A DNA stretch of 64,000 bases from positions 833,667,337 to 833,731,336 of the forward strand of contig CM062297.1 of NCBI GenBank assembly GCA_031216915.1, read 5' to 3'. Below the pieces are notes generated by a model, which had not been told where the DNA came from, searched no databases, and saw nothing but the letters and a program-made list of their open reading frames with translations. The translations under genes were made by a program, and so were the position numbers. This DNA comes from Pictodentalium vernedei (lineage: Eukaryota; Mollusca; Scaphopoda; Dentaliida; Dentaliidae). Shown here piece by piece: positions 21,226 through 33,840 of the stretch; within the stretch, counting starts at the first letter, position 1; each line of letters starts with the position of its first letter.

Positions 21226-24200
21226 ATTTTTATACTGTACCAATGACCCAGACATAGCTGGTGCTAACTCTTAAAATATAGGGCCAAACACAAATTTTGC
21301 CCCCCAATCCCCAAAATTTGCATCTAAAACTAAAGAAAACATGTCCTGAAAGGCCCTCCACACTTCGCCCCTACTGCGCATGCGCAGTGTCAAGGACGTT
21401 CCGAAATTGGCGCCATTTATCATTCTAAGTTTGGCCCTTCATCAGTTAACATCTGACTGATCTTTGTGCTTTTAAATCTCAGTTTAAATGATGCCAGACA
21501 CATAAATATTAGTGAAATGGTGATTCTAAGGAGGATAGAAAAGGAGGAGAGGAAAAGAATGTGTGACAGAATATTATCAGGGCTGTAACTTAAAATTTTT
21601 TAATGAAATTATGTTAAGTTACCTATTTTCAAGGCAGCAGCCATTTTGTTGTCATTCTGATTGTTTAGTTACACTGTTTTTTCAAGTGTTTTCCTCTCTC
21701 CCTGTCCTTTAAGTTCCCCCTTGCTATTCTCCCATGCTTTTGGCATAGTTTCTGTAATTATTATTACTAAAATTTCTTGGGAGTTTTAGCTGAATAACAG
21801 AATGAATTCTGTTCTTTCCCCATGTTTACGTCTTCACCTACGGGTGGTTAGGCATTGTGTTCTGCATCTACCATCTGATGTTCTGCAGTTTCTTCCCTGG
21901 AAGTCTCTGTTTTGCATCAGATAGTGTATTTTTGGTAACTGATTTCGGGCCTGGGTGCCTGGAGTCTTATTTTAGTGTTTTTACACTCATTGTTTACATT
22001 TACAACAGCCCTCTGTGTGAGGGGGGGATTTCTAAATAATAATATCTTTATGTTATTTTAATCATAACTAGATACATTATTATTGTTCGTAAGTGTTGAA
22101 TAAATTGTTTAAAATATTTTTAAAATTTTTGTCCACACTTAGGCTTGGGATCCATTGGGGCTCAACGTTACTTTTCAGAAACTTGGGCTGTTCTGAAAAA
22201 ATATTTTTTCAAAATATTTTGATTTCAATTATTTTTTCTATATTAATGGATCATATTATTATTATGTATTTTGATTGCCAGGGGTTAGTGCGAGTATCAG
22301 GAATTATCCGACGGCGCTGGGTCGGTGCGGTCCGCGGTTGCATCAGCTACGGATGACCGAACGCTTTATAGGGTCCGACAGGCGAAAGGGATTCGAAAGA
22401 TTTCGAGTTTTCCCTTTAGTAGTATCGGAAGATGCCTTTCATATCTTCTGGCATTTCTTCCAGTGATTATTTTTCGGACTTCATTGCTGCGATCTTGGAT
22501 AAGAGACTTATAGCGTCATTGGACTCGGATTTTTCGATCGGTACAGGGACATTGTCCCTGTCTTACCGACGCAGTCCAATATTGTCATTATAACATGTGT
22601 TTTATTTTTCGACGCTATATATTTATATATATATACAAGCCTGCTACTAAGCATGATAGTTTAGTTTCTTGTCCGCGTGGCTCATTTCTGCCATTTTATC
22701 ATTTTTACAAATAGTTTATTTTGGCAGAGCAGGGCATACCGAGAGTTCATATGCGTCTAGACGGTGTGATTAAAGACTGCATATATTCTTTTTCGCCGTT
22801 TATGTCTTTTCCAATTTCAATGTTGGGAACGACATTATGTATAGTAGACTTAACTTAGACGCTTTATTATACGTAATCCGCCTTACTGAGGCGTTATCAT
22901 TACGTCTTCAAGAAAAGATTTACGGGATATTATTCTCAATGTAATTTCTTTTGAGGGCAGTAGTTTGTTCACGTATAACTCCGCCCTTCAGTGGCTGATT
23001 GGAGTTGGTTAGACGTGACGCAGCCCTGGCTACATCCACGCGTGGATAGTAAGGTTAAGAACTCTCTCAGAGTCGCTTCGTTCTCGGAGGAGCTTCTCTT
23101 CGACGGCAACTTTCCGGCAATCCATCAATTGCTCGATTTATACATTCTCTTGTCTATCTAGTGTTACAAGAGATTCAGACTGGGGCAAACATTCGGTGGT
23201 TGACTCAGAAAGTGCCGCCGCAGTTGCCGGACCCGAGTGTGACTGTTATGACGGTTGCCAGTCAAACAGATTGGGATATATACTGATCCCTACGGATTCG
23301 AAGTGCCAGGGTCTTTGGGTTCCGCAGTCTTTTAGCTATCAGTTTAACTTCCGCGGAATAATGTTTTTTAGGCTTGCTTTATGTCATTGCATGAACATTA
23401 TTCGGAACCAGGGAGGCACTCTTTCGTTTCCGTTATTCAATTTAATGGAAAGAATCCGTCTGTTGGTTACAGTACACCAAGTTCAGTTTTGGTCCGTCAT
23501 ATTCTGGGTCGTCTGGTTGTTTTATCGGACTCCCATTCTCTTACGGGTCGCTTGTTGCTGTCAGAATGGACTCTCAACAAACAAGTATTCAATCAGATTT
23601 GCTATCTATGGGAGCGCCCAATGATATTTTATTTATGACACAGCTTGCTAATCAATTGCAGACGTATGTGTTGGCTTGTCCAGATCTCTGAGCTAATACT
23701 GTTAACGCTCTATTGATCTATAGGACGGAATGATAGGATACGCGTATCCTCCGGCGCTGTTGTTTTAGCAGGTATTGCTAAGATAAACAACCACAATACA
23801 TTTCTGTTGATAGCATCTCTATCTTCACAGAGATCATGAGTAATTTACTCTCTTGTCTACTGTGGATCTTAACGTGAAATCTTCCTCTATGTGAGGATCT
23901 TTTTTCACTGGGTAAATCGTGTCATCTTTATCACAACCAGCAAGGTCGCAACCTTCATGTATTCCGTTGTGTGGTCCATATTGCATTGTAAGCACTGTAC
24001 TGGACGAGCTTTGGACGCGATTTCTTACTATAGGAGATCCTCTTCTTCGCTATTCTATGCGACTAAAGTGGAGGCTCTTCCGTCGTGGTGTAGGGATCAT
24101 TATGTTCATATTGTTGATCCCTCCATACTACTCATTGCTATTTTTTAGTATACTTGTTTCACAAGATCTACTGCAGCCTGTTATTATTTAGGTTATAGGT

Positions 24201-25949
24201 TTATGTTACCTCATACCTATGCACTCTACGATAGTTTACAATTGAGTCTTTTGTCTCTTTATCTAAGTCAGTTAGTAACTTTTTGATAAATAGACTTAGA
24301 ATCTTTAGATTAAATTCCTATACGGATTTTAACTTCGGTTCTTGTTTAGCTAAGTAATCATTTGAGCCTCTGGAAACAGTAGTTTTCAAATTCTGACCTT
24401 TTAGACAGTAATTCTGTTGGTTTCTCTTTTACTGTAGAGTCAGTGAGTTTCATGCACTATCGATGGATGATTTTCACTTTCATAGTTTCGGAGTCAATAC
24501 TTCCGTTACTATTTAGGTTGGATTGTTGCATAAGAGTTAAGCTCCTATTATCCGGAACCTATTATTTTAAGGTCCTTCCATCTTCGTATGGGCATAGGCC
24601 TTTACTCTTTCCGGGTACAGTTTATGTATTTATAAACAGATATCTGTTTATTACAAGGGCGTAAGCTTCTTCTGTCTTTGATGTCTAGTAGAAGGACGTT
24701 ACGCTCCATTTTATTGTTAATGGATTCTATTAACTAGCGTACTGCTTATGGTATATCATTGACTTAGCAGTTGTGCTTAAGATTTCGGCTCATGAAGTAA
24801 GAGTTCTTCTACTTCTTGGGCTTACATTAATAGTGTTGCTATTATAGATTTTTGAAGGCTGCTCATTGCGCTCAGCCATCCACATTCATGAATTTTATCT
24901 CAGAAATATCGAGTCCATTTCTGGAGGCCTCTATTGTTAGGTCTATTATCTACTGCTCAGAATGTCATTCACTTAACAGTTGCTACTATAGCTAGGTAGG
25001 CTGTCTGTTTCGGCAGTGTCTCCGTTCGGCTGCCCTCTTCGCTCTGGGCTATTTGACCCAGGGCAAGAAAAAGGGGGGGGGGGGAGGGTGTTCCCTTGGG
25101 TCACCTGTTTTTACTATGAAAACAAGGGGATACCTCCTCCGGAGTTAGTAATTCTGAGCTGTTATTGGGATGGTTGTTTAGTGAGAAGTTTAAGTTTATA
25201 AAATTCATTTAAGTCTTAGTTTTTAAAGTATAGCTTTTGAATATTGCATATGTCAACGGACATGATTATGCAATTCTCAGACACTTTTAGGAGTATAAGA
25301 GTCTCTATTCTCTAGACTTACTTTATTATTGGCTTACTTTAAAAATTATTAGTATAAGGATTATTGGATATTAATAGAGTACATGGATGTATGAAGCTCA
25401 ATTTTTGGAAGGTGTTGTATCTTTCTAATTTATCATAAATAAGAAAGATACATGTAAGGCCTATTACTTCTTTTCCCTACAGGGGATGACTCTATTTTAT
25501 TTTATTGAGCGTATTCCATTTTGCTCTATGTCCTTGGCCCTCCAGCCTTTTTACTATTCAGCTATGTCTGGGTCATTGGTACAGTATAAAAATGTTAAAA
25601 AATTTATAGTAATTTATATATTTTTTATACTTACCAATGACCCAGACGGGGATGGCCCTCCCAGGAGTTGGGAACTCTTGCCTCCCCGCTGAGTACATAG
25701 CGCTTACCAGGCACTGGTTATTAGAATGATAAATGGCGCCAATTTCGGAACGTCCTTGACACTGCGCATGCGCAGTAGGGGCGAAGTGTGGAGGGCCTTT
25801 CAGGACATGTTTTCTTTAGTTTTAGATGCAAATTTTGGGGATTGGGGGGCAAAATTTGTGTTTGGCCCTATATTTTAAGAGTTAGCACCAGCTATGTCTG
25901 GGTCATTGGTAAGTATAAAAAATATATAAATTACTATAAATTTTTTAAC
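21226..25949 (+). mobile_element. DIRS-type retrotransposon, RT-less degenerate copy 3, nested in copy 4
   Basis: 4724 bp from ATTTTTATACTG to TTTTTTAAC. Very close to copies 1 and 2 but with an extra 2.2 kb deletion: leader sequence ending GGGGTTAGTGCGAGTA (about 22297) jumps to TCAGGAATTATCCGACGG of the second gag segment, removing the ORF1 start, the first gag segment and part of the second. A further ~55 bp deletion lies at about 23402. RT is absent as in the rest of the sub-family (junction about 23098-23145). Poly-G, stem-loop (25417-25451), ICR and right ITR (25724-25949) are intact. Confidence 0.88.
25559..25647 (+). repeat. DIRS internal complementary region (copy 3)
   Basis: 89 bp; arms complementary to 21226-21260 and 25896-25949 of this copy. 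Intact despite the 2.2 kb internal deletion. Confidence 0.88.
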
Positions 25950-26837
25950 TTTTCAGTGTTTTCCTCTCTCCCTTTCCTTTAAGTCCCCTCTTGCTATTCT
26001 CCCATGCTTTTGGCATAGTTTCTGTAATTATTATTACTAAAATTTCTTGGGAGTTTTAGCTGAATAACAGAATGAATTCTGTTCTTTTCCCCATGTTTAC
26101 GTCTTCACCTACGGGTGGTTAGGCGTTGTGTTCTGCATCTACCATCTGATGTTCTGCAGTTTCTTCCCTGGAAGTCTCTGTTTTGCATCAGATTGTGTAT
26201 TTTTGGTAACTGATTCCGGGCCTGGGTGCCTGAGGTCTTATTTTAGTGTTTTTACACTCATTGTTTACATTTACAACAGCCCTCTGTGTGAGGGTCGGAT
26301 TTCTTGAAAATAATATCTTGATGTTATTTTAATCATAACTAGATACATTATTATTGTTCGTAAGTGTTGAATAAATTGTTTAAAATATTTTAAAAATTTT
26401 TGTTCACACTTAGGCTTGGGATCCATTGGGGCTCAATGTTACTTTTCTGAAACTTGGGCTGTTCTGAAAAAATATCTTTTCAAAATATTTTGATTTCAAT
26501 TATTTTTTCTATATTAATGGATCATATTATTATTATGTATTTTGATTGCCAGGGGTTGGTGCGAGTACCAGGACTTTGTTTTCTTTTCACATTGAAAGGA
26601 TTTTGATCAGTTGTAATAAGAGGAAGTCTTCCTCTGACTTTTATAATCATTCTATATGTGGTCAGTGTACTCGCATTAACTCCTGTTCTGTATCGTATGA
26701 TTTCGATGACAACATGGGAAGCGTATGTCACGGTATGTTAGTGGGGAATTGGACACTCCAGTCCTTTCCCCGCAGGGTCACTCTACTTTATCAATTTCTA
26801 TTTCAGACGATCAAGATTAGGGTGATGTATCTGTGAT

Positions 26838-27950
26838 GTCTTCCAACAGTGTGCCTCCGTCGTCACAATTAATGAAGGGCTAGCGGAAAAGTGCTCATGT
26901 AAATACGCCAATTGCCTAAGAGGACCCTAGTAGGTTCGACGGCCTTTGACGTCCGCTAGCACGCCCGATGTAGCGTCCATTCATCGAATGGTTCGGCAGC
27001 CGGGTTCGTCCGTTGTGGTCTAGAAGGAGTTTTGGGGCGATGCGAGCACTATAAATCAACCAAATGCACACCCAGTGACGGCGGATCGGAGGGAGAACGG
27101 AGGAAGCCTTTTAGTCCGGTTCATAGCTCGTTCTGGTCCATCCGGACGGCGAGCGAGAGAGGCCCCTCTCTCGTACAACAACATCTGGCCCCAGATGTTG
27201 TGGTACAAAATGTTTCGCATTCGGAGCATACGTCCGTCGATCGGGACGCTCCGACATATAGTCAGTCCAGAGTAGACTGTCAATAAGGCTTCCTCATTCT
27301 CATGGTAGCGCACACAACCGCTCTTGGCTATGTGACCTCGGATATCCAGTCAGCTTCGCCAGTCAGAGAATCATCGGCGACCAGGTCACACCATCCGGTA
27401 GCCAGGGACACGAGGCCTGCAGACTCCGGACGTTCGCATAGGAAAGTGTGCGGGAGTCAACGTACACGGAGCTTCCGGTGGCAATGCATCGTAAGACCGC
27501 TACTGCACAGGCCTCGGGAACGGACGTGCTTTCCTAAATAGCACAGCTTATCGCAGCATCCCAGCATCAACTGAATCTGTCGCATATTTTTTATCCGACG
27601 ATGCTGGGTCGGGACGCTCCGCAGAAGCGGGTACGGATGTCCGAAAATTTCATCCGGTCCGACAGGATACCGAAGGGGATTCGGAGGATTTCGAGCTTTC
27701 CCTTTCGGAACAACATATGCTGTTGTGTATGTCATCTGACTTGATCTTCTACAGCTTCTTTCGTCGGACCAGAATGCTGCGATGCCGGATAAGAAACTGA
27801 TAGCGTCGGTGGACTTAGAAATTTTTGGTTCAGGGACATCGTCCCTCAGTTCCGACATAGTCCAATAATGTCACACAAACTTTCGAATTATTGAACGACG
27901 CTATATATATTATTATTATATGCTTGCTATTACCAAGCATTTCTGGTTTC
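26838..27950 (+). repeat. gag N-terminal segment, first copy of duplication (copy 4)
   Basis: Same first segment as 12238-13510, from GTGCCTCCGTCGTCAC to CATTTCTGGTTTCTTG, without the extra partial repeat seen in copy 2. Shared presence in copies 2 and 4 shows that the duplication predates their insertion. Confidence 0.72.
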
Positions 27951-29104
27951 TTGTTCGCAAAGTTACGGAGATGTCTTTCAAAAGTGTGCTTCTGTCGTCA
28001 TAGTTAATGAAGAGCTTGCGGCTATAAGTGCTCATGGAATATGTCTATCGCCTAAGAGGTCCCTTGTAGGATCGACGGAGTGACATTCGCTAGCTCACCC
28101 GGTGTAGCATACATTCATCGAATGGTTCGGCTGCCGGGTCCGTCCGTTGCGGTCTAGGAAGGAGATTTGGGTGATGCGAGCACTATAATTACTTTAGTAC
28201 TCACCCAGTGACTGCGGATTGAGGACAGATCGGAGGAAGCCTGTTAGTCCGGTTCCTGGCTTGTCCAGGTCCGTCCGGGCTGTGAGCGAGAGAGGTCCCT
28301 CTCTCGTCCAACAACATAGGGGACTGCATGTTGTGGTTCAGATATTTTACGTTCGGAGCATATGTCTGTCGGTCGGAACGCTCCGTTATATTGACAGTCC
28401 GAGAGACTGTCGATAATGCTTCCTCATCCTCACAGCAGAGCACACGACCGCACATTGGCTACGTGACCTCGAGTATCCGATCAGTTTCGTCATTCAGTGG
28501 TTCACACGGCGAATAGGTCACGCCATCCGGTAGCCAAGGGACACGAGGCCTATACACTCCGTTCGCTCGCATATTAGTAGTATGCATGGGGTAACGATCA
28601 CGGAGCTTCCAGCGGCAATGCATTGTAGGACCGCTTCTCCACAGGCCTCAGTGACGGACGTGCTGTCCGAGTTAGCACAGTTTTTTCGCAGCATCCCAGC
28701 AATCGACAGTTTCTTAGTCGAATCAGGGATTATCTGACGGCGCTGGGTCGGTGCGGTCCGCGGTTGCATCAGGTACGGACGACCGAACGCTTTATAGGGT
28801 CCAACAGGATGGCGAAAGGGATTCAAAAGATTTCGAGTTTTCCCTTTCGTAGCATCTGAAGCTGCCTTTCATATCTTCTGGCATTATCTTCCAGTGATTG
28901 TTATTTCGGACTACATTGCTGCGATGTTGGATAAGAGACTTATAGCGTCATGGGACACGGAATTTTGGATCGGTTCAGGGGCATTGTCCCTGACTTACCG
29001 ACACAGTCCAATAATGTCATTAGAACATGTGTATTATTTATTGACGCTATATATATGCATATAAGCCTGCTACCAAACATGATACTTTAGTTTCTTGTCC
29101 GCAA
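27951..29104 (+). repeat. gag N-terminal segment, second copy of duplication (copy 4)
   Basis: Counterpart of 13511-14577; ends GTTTCTTGTCCGCAATG. It keeps a block around 28240-28320 (GTCCGGTTCCTGGC..., CTCTCTCGTCCAACAACAT) that copies 1 and 2 have lost. Confidence 0.7.
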
Positions 29105-32043
29105 TGCTCATTTCTGCCTTTTTATCATTTATACGAATAATTTATTTTGGCAGAGCAGGGCATACCGAGAGTTCATATGCGTCTAGACGGCGTGATTAAA
29201 GACTGGAAATATTCTTTTTCGCCGTCTATGTCTTTTCCAACCACAATGTTGGAAACGACAATGATGTCTAGTAGACTTATCTTAGACGCTTTATCATACG
29301 TAATCCACCTTACTGAGGCGTTATCATTACGTCTTCAAGAAAAGAATTACGGGATATTATCCTCAATGTGATTTCTTTTGAGGGCAGTAGTTTGTTCACG
29401 TATAACTCCGCGTTTCAGTGGCTGATTGGAGTTGGTTAGACGTGACGCAGCCCTAGCTACATCCACGCGCGTGGATAGTAAGGTTAAGAACTCTCTCAGA
29501 GTCGCTTCGTTCTCGGAGAAGCTTCTCTTCGATGGCAACTTTTCAGCAATCCATGAATTGCTCGATTTACACGTTCTCTTGTCTATCTAGTGTTGCAAGA
29601 GATCCAGACTGGGGCAAACATTCGGTGGTTGACTCAGAGAGTGCCACTGCAGTTGCCGGATCCGAGTGTTATAATTATGACGGTTGCCAGTCAAACAGGT
29701 TGGGATATAATATTGATCCCAACGGATTCGAAGTGCCAGGGTCTTTGGGTTCCGCAGTCTCTAAGCAAGCACTTATCTTCCGCGGAATAATGTTTTTTAG
29801 GCTTGCTTTATGTCATTGCATGAATATTATTCAGAAACGCATGTCCAAATCCTGTCCGTTAATTCGACAGTAGTGGCGTATCTCTGGAACCAGGGAGGCA
29901 CTCATTCGTTTCCGTTATTCAATTTAATGGAAAGAATCCTTCTGTTTGTTATAGTACACCAAGTTCTGTTTCGGTCCGTCATATTCCGGGTCGTCTGATT
30001 GTTTTACCGGACTCCTGTTCACTTATGGGTCGCTTGTTGCCGTCAGAATGGACTCTCAACAAACAAGTATTCAATCAGATTTGCTATCAATGGGAGCGCC
30101 CAATGATAATTTATTTACGACACAGCTTGCTAATCAATTGCAGACGTATGTTTTTGCTTGTCCGGATCTCTGAGCTAATGTTGTTAACGCTCTATTGATC
30201 TAATAGGATGGAATGATAGGATATGCGTATCCTCCAGCGCTGTTGTTTCAGCAGGTATTGCTAAGATAAACAACCACAATACATTTCTGTTGATAGCATC
30301 TCTGTCTTCACAGAGACCGTGGGTAAATTTACTCTGATGTCTACTGTGGGACTTAACGCGAAATCTTCCTCAATGAGAGGATTTTTTTTCGCTGGGTAAA
30401 ATCGTGTCATCTTTATCACAACCCGCAAGGTCGCAACCTTCACGTATTCCGTTGTGTGGTCCGTATTGCATTGTAAGCATTGTACTGGACGAGCTTTGGA
30501 CGCGATTTCTGACTATAGGAGATCCTCTTCTTCGCTATTCTATGCGGCTAGAGTGGAGGCTCTTCCGTTGTTGGTGTAGGGATCACTATGTTCATATTGT
30601 TGATCCCTCCATACTACTCATTGCAACTTTTTAGTATACTTGTTTGACAAGATCTACTGCAGCCTGTTATTATTAAGGTTATAGGTTTATGTTACCTCAT
30701 ACCTATGCACTCTATGATAGTTTACAATTGAGTCTTATGTCTCTTTATCTAAGTCAGTTAGTAACTTTTTGATAAATAGACTTAGAATCATTAGGTTAAA
30801 TTCCTATATGGAATTTAACTTCGGTTCTTATTGAGCTAAGTAATCATTTGAGCCTCTGGAAACAGTAGTTTTCAAATTCTGACCTTTTAGACAGTAATTC
30901 TGTTGGCTTCTCTTTTACTGAAGAGTCAGTGAGTTTCATGCACTATCGGTGGATGATTTTCACTTGCGTAGTTTCGGAATCACTATTTCCTTTACTATTT
31001 AGGTTGGATTTTTGCACAAGAGTTAGGCTCCTAATTTCCGGAACCTATTGTTATTAAGGTCCTTCCGTCTTCGTACGGGCATAGGCCTTTACTCTGTCCG
31101 GTTAGAGTTTATGTATTTATAAACAGATATCTGTTTATTACTACGGGCGTAAACTTCTTCTGTCTTTGATGCCTATTAGAAGGACGTTACGCCCCATTCT
31201 TTTGCTAATGGATTCAATTAACTATCGATACTGCTTATGGTATATCTTTTACTCAGCAGTTGTGTTTGAGATTTCGGCTCATGAAGTAAGAGTTCTTCTA
31301 CATCTTGGACTTACATTAATAGTGTCGCTATTATAGATTTTTGAAGGCTGCTCATTGCGCTCAGCCATCCACATTCATGAATTTTTTATCTCAGAAATAT
31401 TGAGTCCATTTCTGGAGGCCTCTATTGTTAGGTCTATTACCTACTGCTCAGAATGTCATTCACTTAACAGTTGCTACTATAGCTAGGTAGGCTGTCTGTT
31501 TCGGCAGTGACTCCGTTCTGCTGCCCTCTTCGCTCTGGGCTATTTGACCCAGGGCAAGAACAAAGGGGGTGTTCCCTTGGGTCACCTGTTTTACTATGAA
31601 AACAAGGGGATACCTCCTCCAGAGTTAGTAATTCTGAGCTGTTATTGGGATGGTTGTTTAGTGAGAAGTTTATGTTTTAAAAATTCATTCAAGTCTTAGT
31701 TTTTAAAGTATAGCTTTTGAATATAGCACGTGTCAACGGACATGATTATGCAATCCTCAGACACTTTTAAGGAGTATAAAGAGTCTCTATTCTCTAGACT
31801 TACTTTATTTATTGGCTTACTTTAAAAATTATTAGTATAAGGATTATACTAGATATTAATAGAGTACATAGATGTATGATGCTCAATTTTGGAAGGTAAT
31901 GTATCTTTCTAATTTATCATAAATAAGAAAGATACATGTAAGGCCTAATACTTCTTTTTCCCTAAAGGGGATGACTCTATTTTATATAATTCAGCGTATT
32001 CCATCTTGCTCTATGTCCTTGGCCCTCCAGCCTTTTTACTATT

Positions 32044-32132
32044 CAGCTATGTCTGGGTCCTTGGTACAGTATAAAAATGTTGAAAAATTTATAGTAATTT
32101 ATATATTTTTTATACTTACCAATGACCCAGAC
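32044..32132 (+). repeat. DIRS internal complementary region (copy 4)
   Basis: 89 bp as in the other copies; two point differences (GGGTCCTTGG and GTTGAAAAA). Confidence 0.85.
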
Positions 32133-32436
32133 GGGGATGGCCCTCCCAGGAGTTGGGAACTCTTACCTCCCCGCTGAGTACATAGCGCTTACCAGGCACT
32201 GGTTATTAGAATGATTAATGGCGCCAATTTCGGGACGTCCTTGACACTGCGCATGCGCAGTAGAGGTGAAGTGTGGAGGGCCATTCAGGACATGTTTTCT
32301 TTGGTTTTAGATGCAAATTTTGGGGAGTGGGGGGCAAAATTTGTGTTTGGCCCTATATTTTAAGAGTTAGCACCAGCTATGTTTGGGTCATTGGTAAGTA
32401 TAAAAAATATATAAATTACTATAAATTTTTTAAATT

Positions 32437-32667
32437 TTAACCCTTTACCATTGTAACAGTCAAAACTGGCCACCGCTATTCTCAAAAATGGCCAATTAAT
32501 TTCAATTATTTTTTTCATTTTTCTCTCAAAAACATAGGTTATGACCCCTCGTTGGAACCAGCTCGTTCCAGTGAGGGGTCATAACCAATGTTTTTGAGAC
32601 AAAAAATTAGTTATTCAAGAATTTTTTTGCAAGTGTCGTCTGCTTTTCATGTAAGCTAAAGGGTTAA
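32437..32667. mobile_element. piggyBac-like hairpin MITE, subfamily 1
   Basis: TTAA-CCCTTTACC ... AAAGGG-TTAA termini (TTAA duplication plus CCCTTT start as in piggyBac). The centre is a palindrome, ACATAGGTTATGACCCCTCG...GAGGGGTCATAACC, around AGCTCGTTCCA. Directly follows the right end of DIRS copy 4. Confidence 0.7.
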
Positions 32668-32844
32668 AGTAGGTAAGGCTTAAAAATGGTTATATTCCAA
32701 ATGTACATTTTAAAAAACATCCTTGGAAAATACTGATATGTCCTTGAAAAGTCCTTGAATTTTTTTGGTCCTTGACTGTAAGAATCCTGAATTCTCTGTT
32801 TGAAAAAAATCAGTATGTTGTTTCCATCACTTTGCATTTCGAGC

Positions 32845-33500
32845 TTCTGTTGGTTGAGCCAACTTTTTAGCCATTTTGATTTTGTGATGCACTAGAGTTG
32901 GGATCTCAAAAACTCAGACCTGAATACAGTAATGAATTACTCTTCTATGTCACTTTGATGGAAAGACCCCTCCACTCCTCTCCTTCCATCATTCAGAAAC
33001 CAAGGGTTTTGTTGGTTGAGCCAACTTTTTAGCCATTTTGATTTTGTGATGCACTAGAGGGTGGGATCTCAAAAACTCAGACCTGAATACAGTAATGAAT
33101 TACTCTTCTATGTCACTTTGATGGAAAGACCCCTCCACTCCTCTCCTTCCATCATTCAGAAACCAAGGGTTTTGTTGGTTGAGCCAACTTTTTAGCCATT
33201 TTGATTTGTGATGCACTAGAGGGTGGGATCTCAAAAACTCAGACCTGAATACAGTAAGGAATTACTCTTCTATGTCACTTTGATGGAAAGACCCCTCCAC
33301 TCCTCTCCTTCCATCATTCAGAAACCAAGGGTTTTGTTGGTTGAGCCAACTTTTTAGCCATTTTGATTTTGTGATGCACTAGAGGGTGGGATCTCAAAAA
33401 CTCAGACCTGAATACAGTAATGAATTACTCTTCTATGTCACTTAGATGGAAAGACCCCTCCACTCCTCTCCTTCCATCATTCAGAAACCAAGGGTTTTAC
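32845..33500. repeat. tandem repeat, ~163 bp x 4
   Basis: Four nearly identical units starting at about 32849, 33011, 33174 and 33336 (GTTGGTTGAGCCAACTTTTT ...). Each carries the small palindrome TTGGTTGAGCCAA. Copies differ by a few bases only, so amplification is recent. No terminal structures seen. Confidence 0.85.
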
Positions 33501-33579
33501 TGTTAAATTGCTGATCTAATAAGCCAAGGGTTATTCACGTAATTCGCGAATTTTTTTCCAGTACATTAAAGGTCTGCTA

Positions 33580-33831
33580 CAAGCCAGAAAATAAGCAGGC
33601 TGTCCTCTGCAAAATGAGGTCCTCAGAGGGTGAATGTAGTGATGCTACCCTGCACAGCAGGGTAGCATCACTAAATATACCCTCTGTGAACCTCAGTCTG
33701 AATCAGGGTCTCAAAACAAAACATAAAGAGGTACCCAGTGGATAAATTGGCCCAGTGTATGGGATAGCCTCATCAAATTCACCCTCTGGGGACCTCATTC
33801 TGCAAATGTCAGACTACTTATTTTCAGGCCT
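33580..33831. mobile_element. long-TIR MITE with 9 bp target duplication
   Basis: Termini CAAGCCAGAAAATAAGCAG / CTACTTATTTTCAGGCCT, long inverted repeats including AATGAGGTCC(C/T)CAGAGGGTGAA, and an internal hairpin GATGCTACCCTGC-ACA-GCAGGGTAGCATC. Flanked by the direct repeat GGTCTGCTA (33571-33579 and 33832-33840). A 9 bp duplication plus long TIRs suggests Mutator-like. A second copy is at 63675-63927. Confidence 0.75.
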
Positions 33832-33840
33832 GGTCTGCTA

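Larger units (their letters stand above)
25950..32434 (+). mobile_element. DIRS-type retrotransposon, RT-less degenerate copy 4 (main part)
   Basis: Continuation of 20776-21225; total about 6.9 kb. Least degenerate and probably oldest insertion of the sub-family (it hosts copy 3). Contains 5' leader, gag start with Cys-rich remnants (about 26590-26700), duplicated gag halves (26838-27950 and 27951-29104), gag middle, RT deletion junction at about 29528-29575, RNase H/Dam-like and YR remnants (about 30390-31440), stem-loop 31901-31935, ICR and right ITR (32209-32434). It lacks the long poly-G tract of its siblings. The right end reads TTTTTTAAA instead of TTTTTTAAC. Confidence 0.87.

Noticed and set aside
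1..32434. Segmental duplication as the origin of the four similar degenerate copies
   Set aside because: Their flanks differ and one is nested in another at a defined site with complete termini; transposition explains this better.
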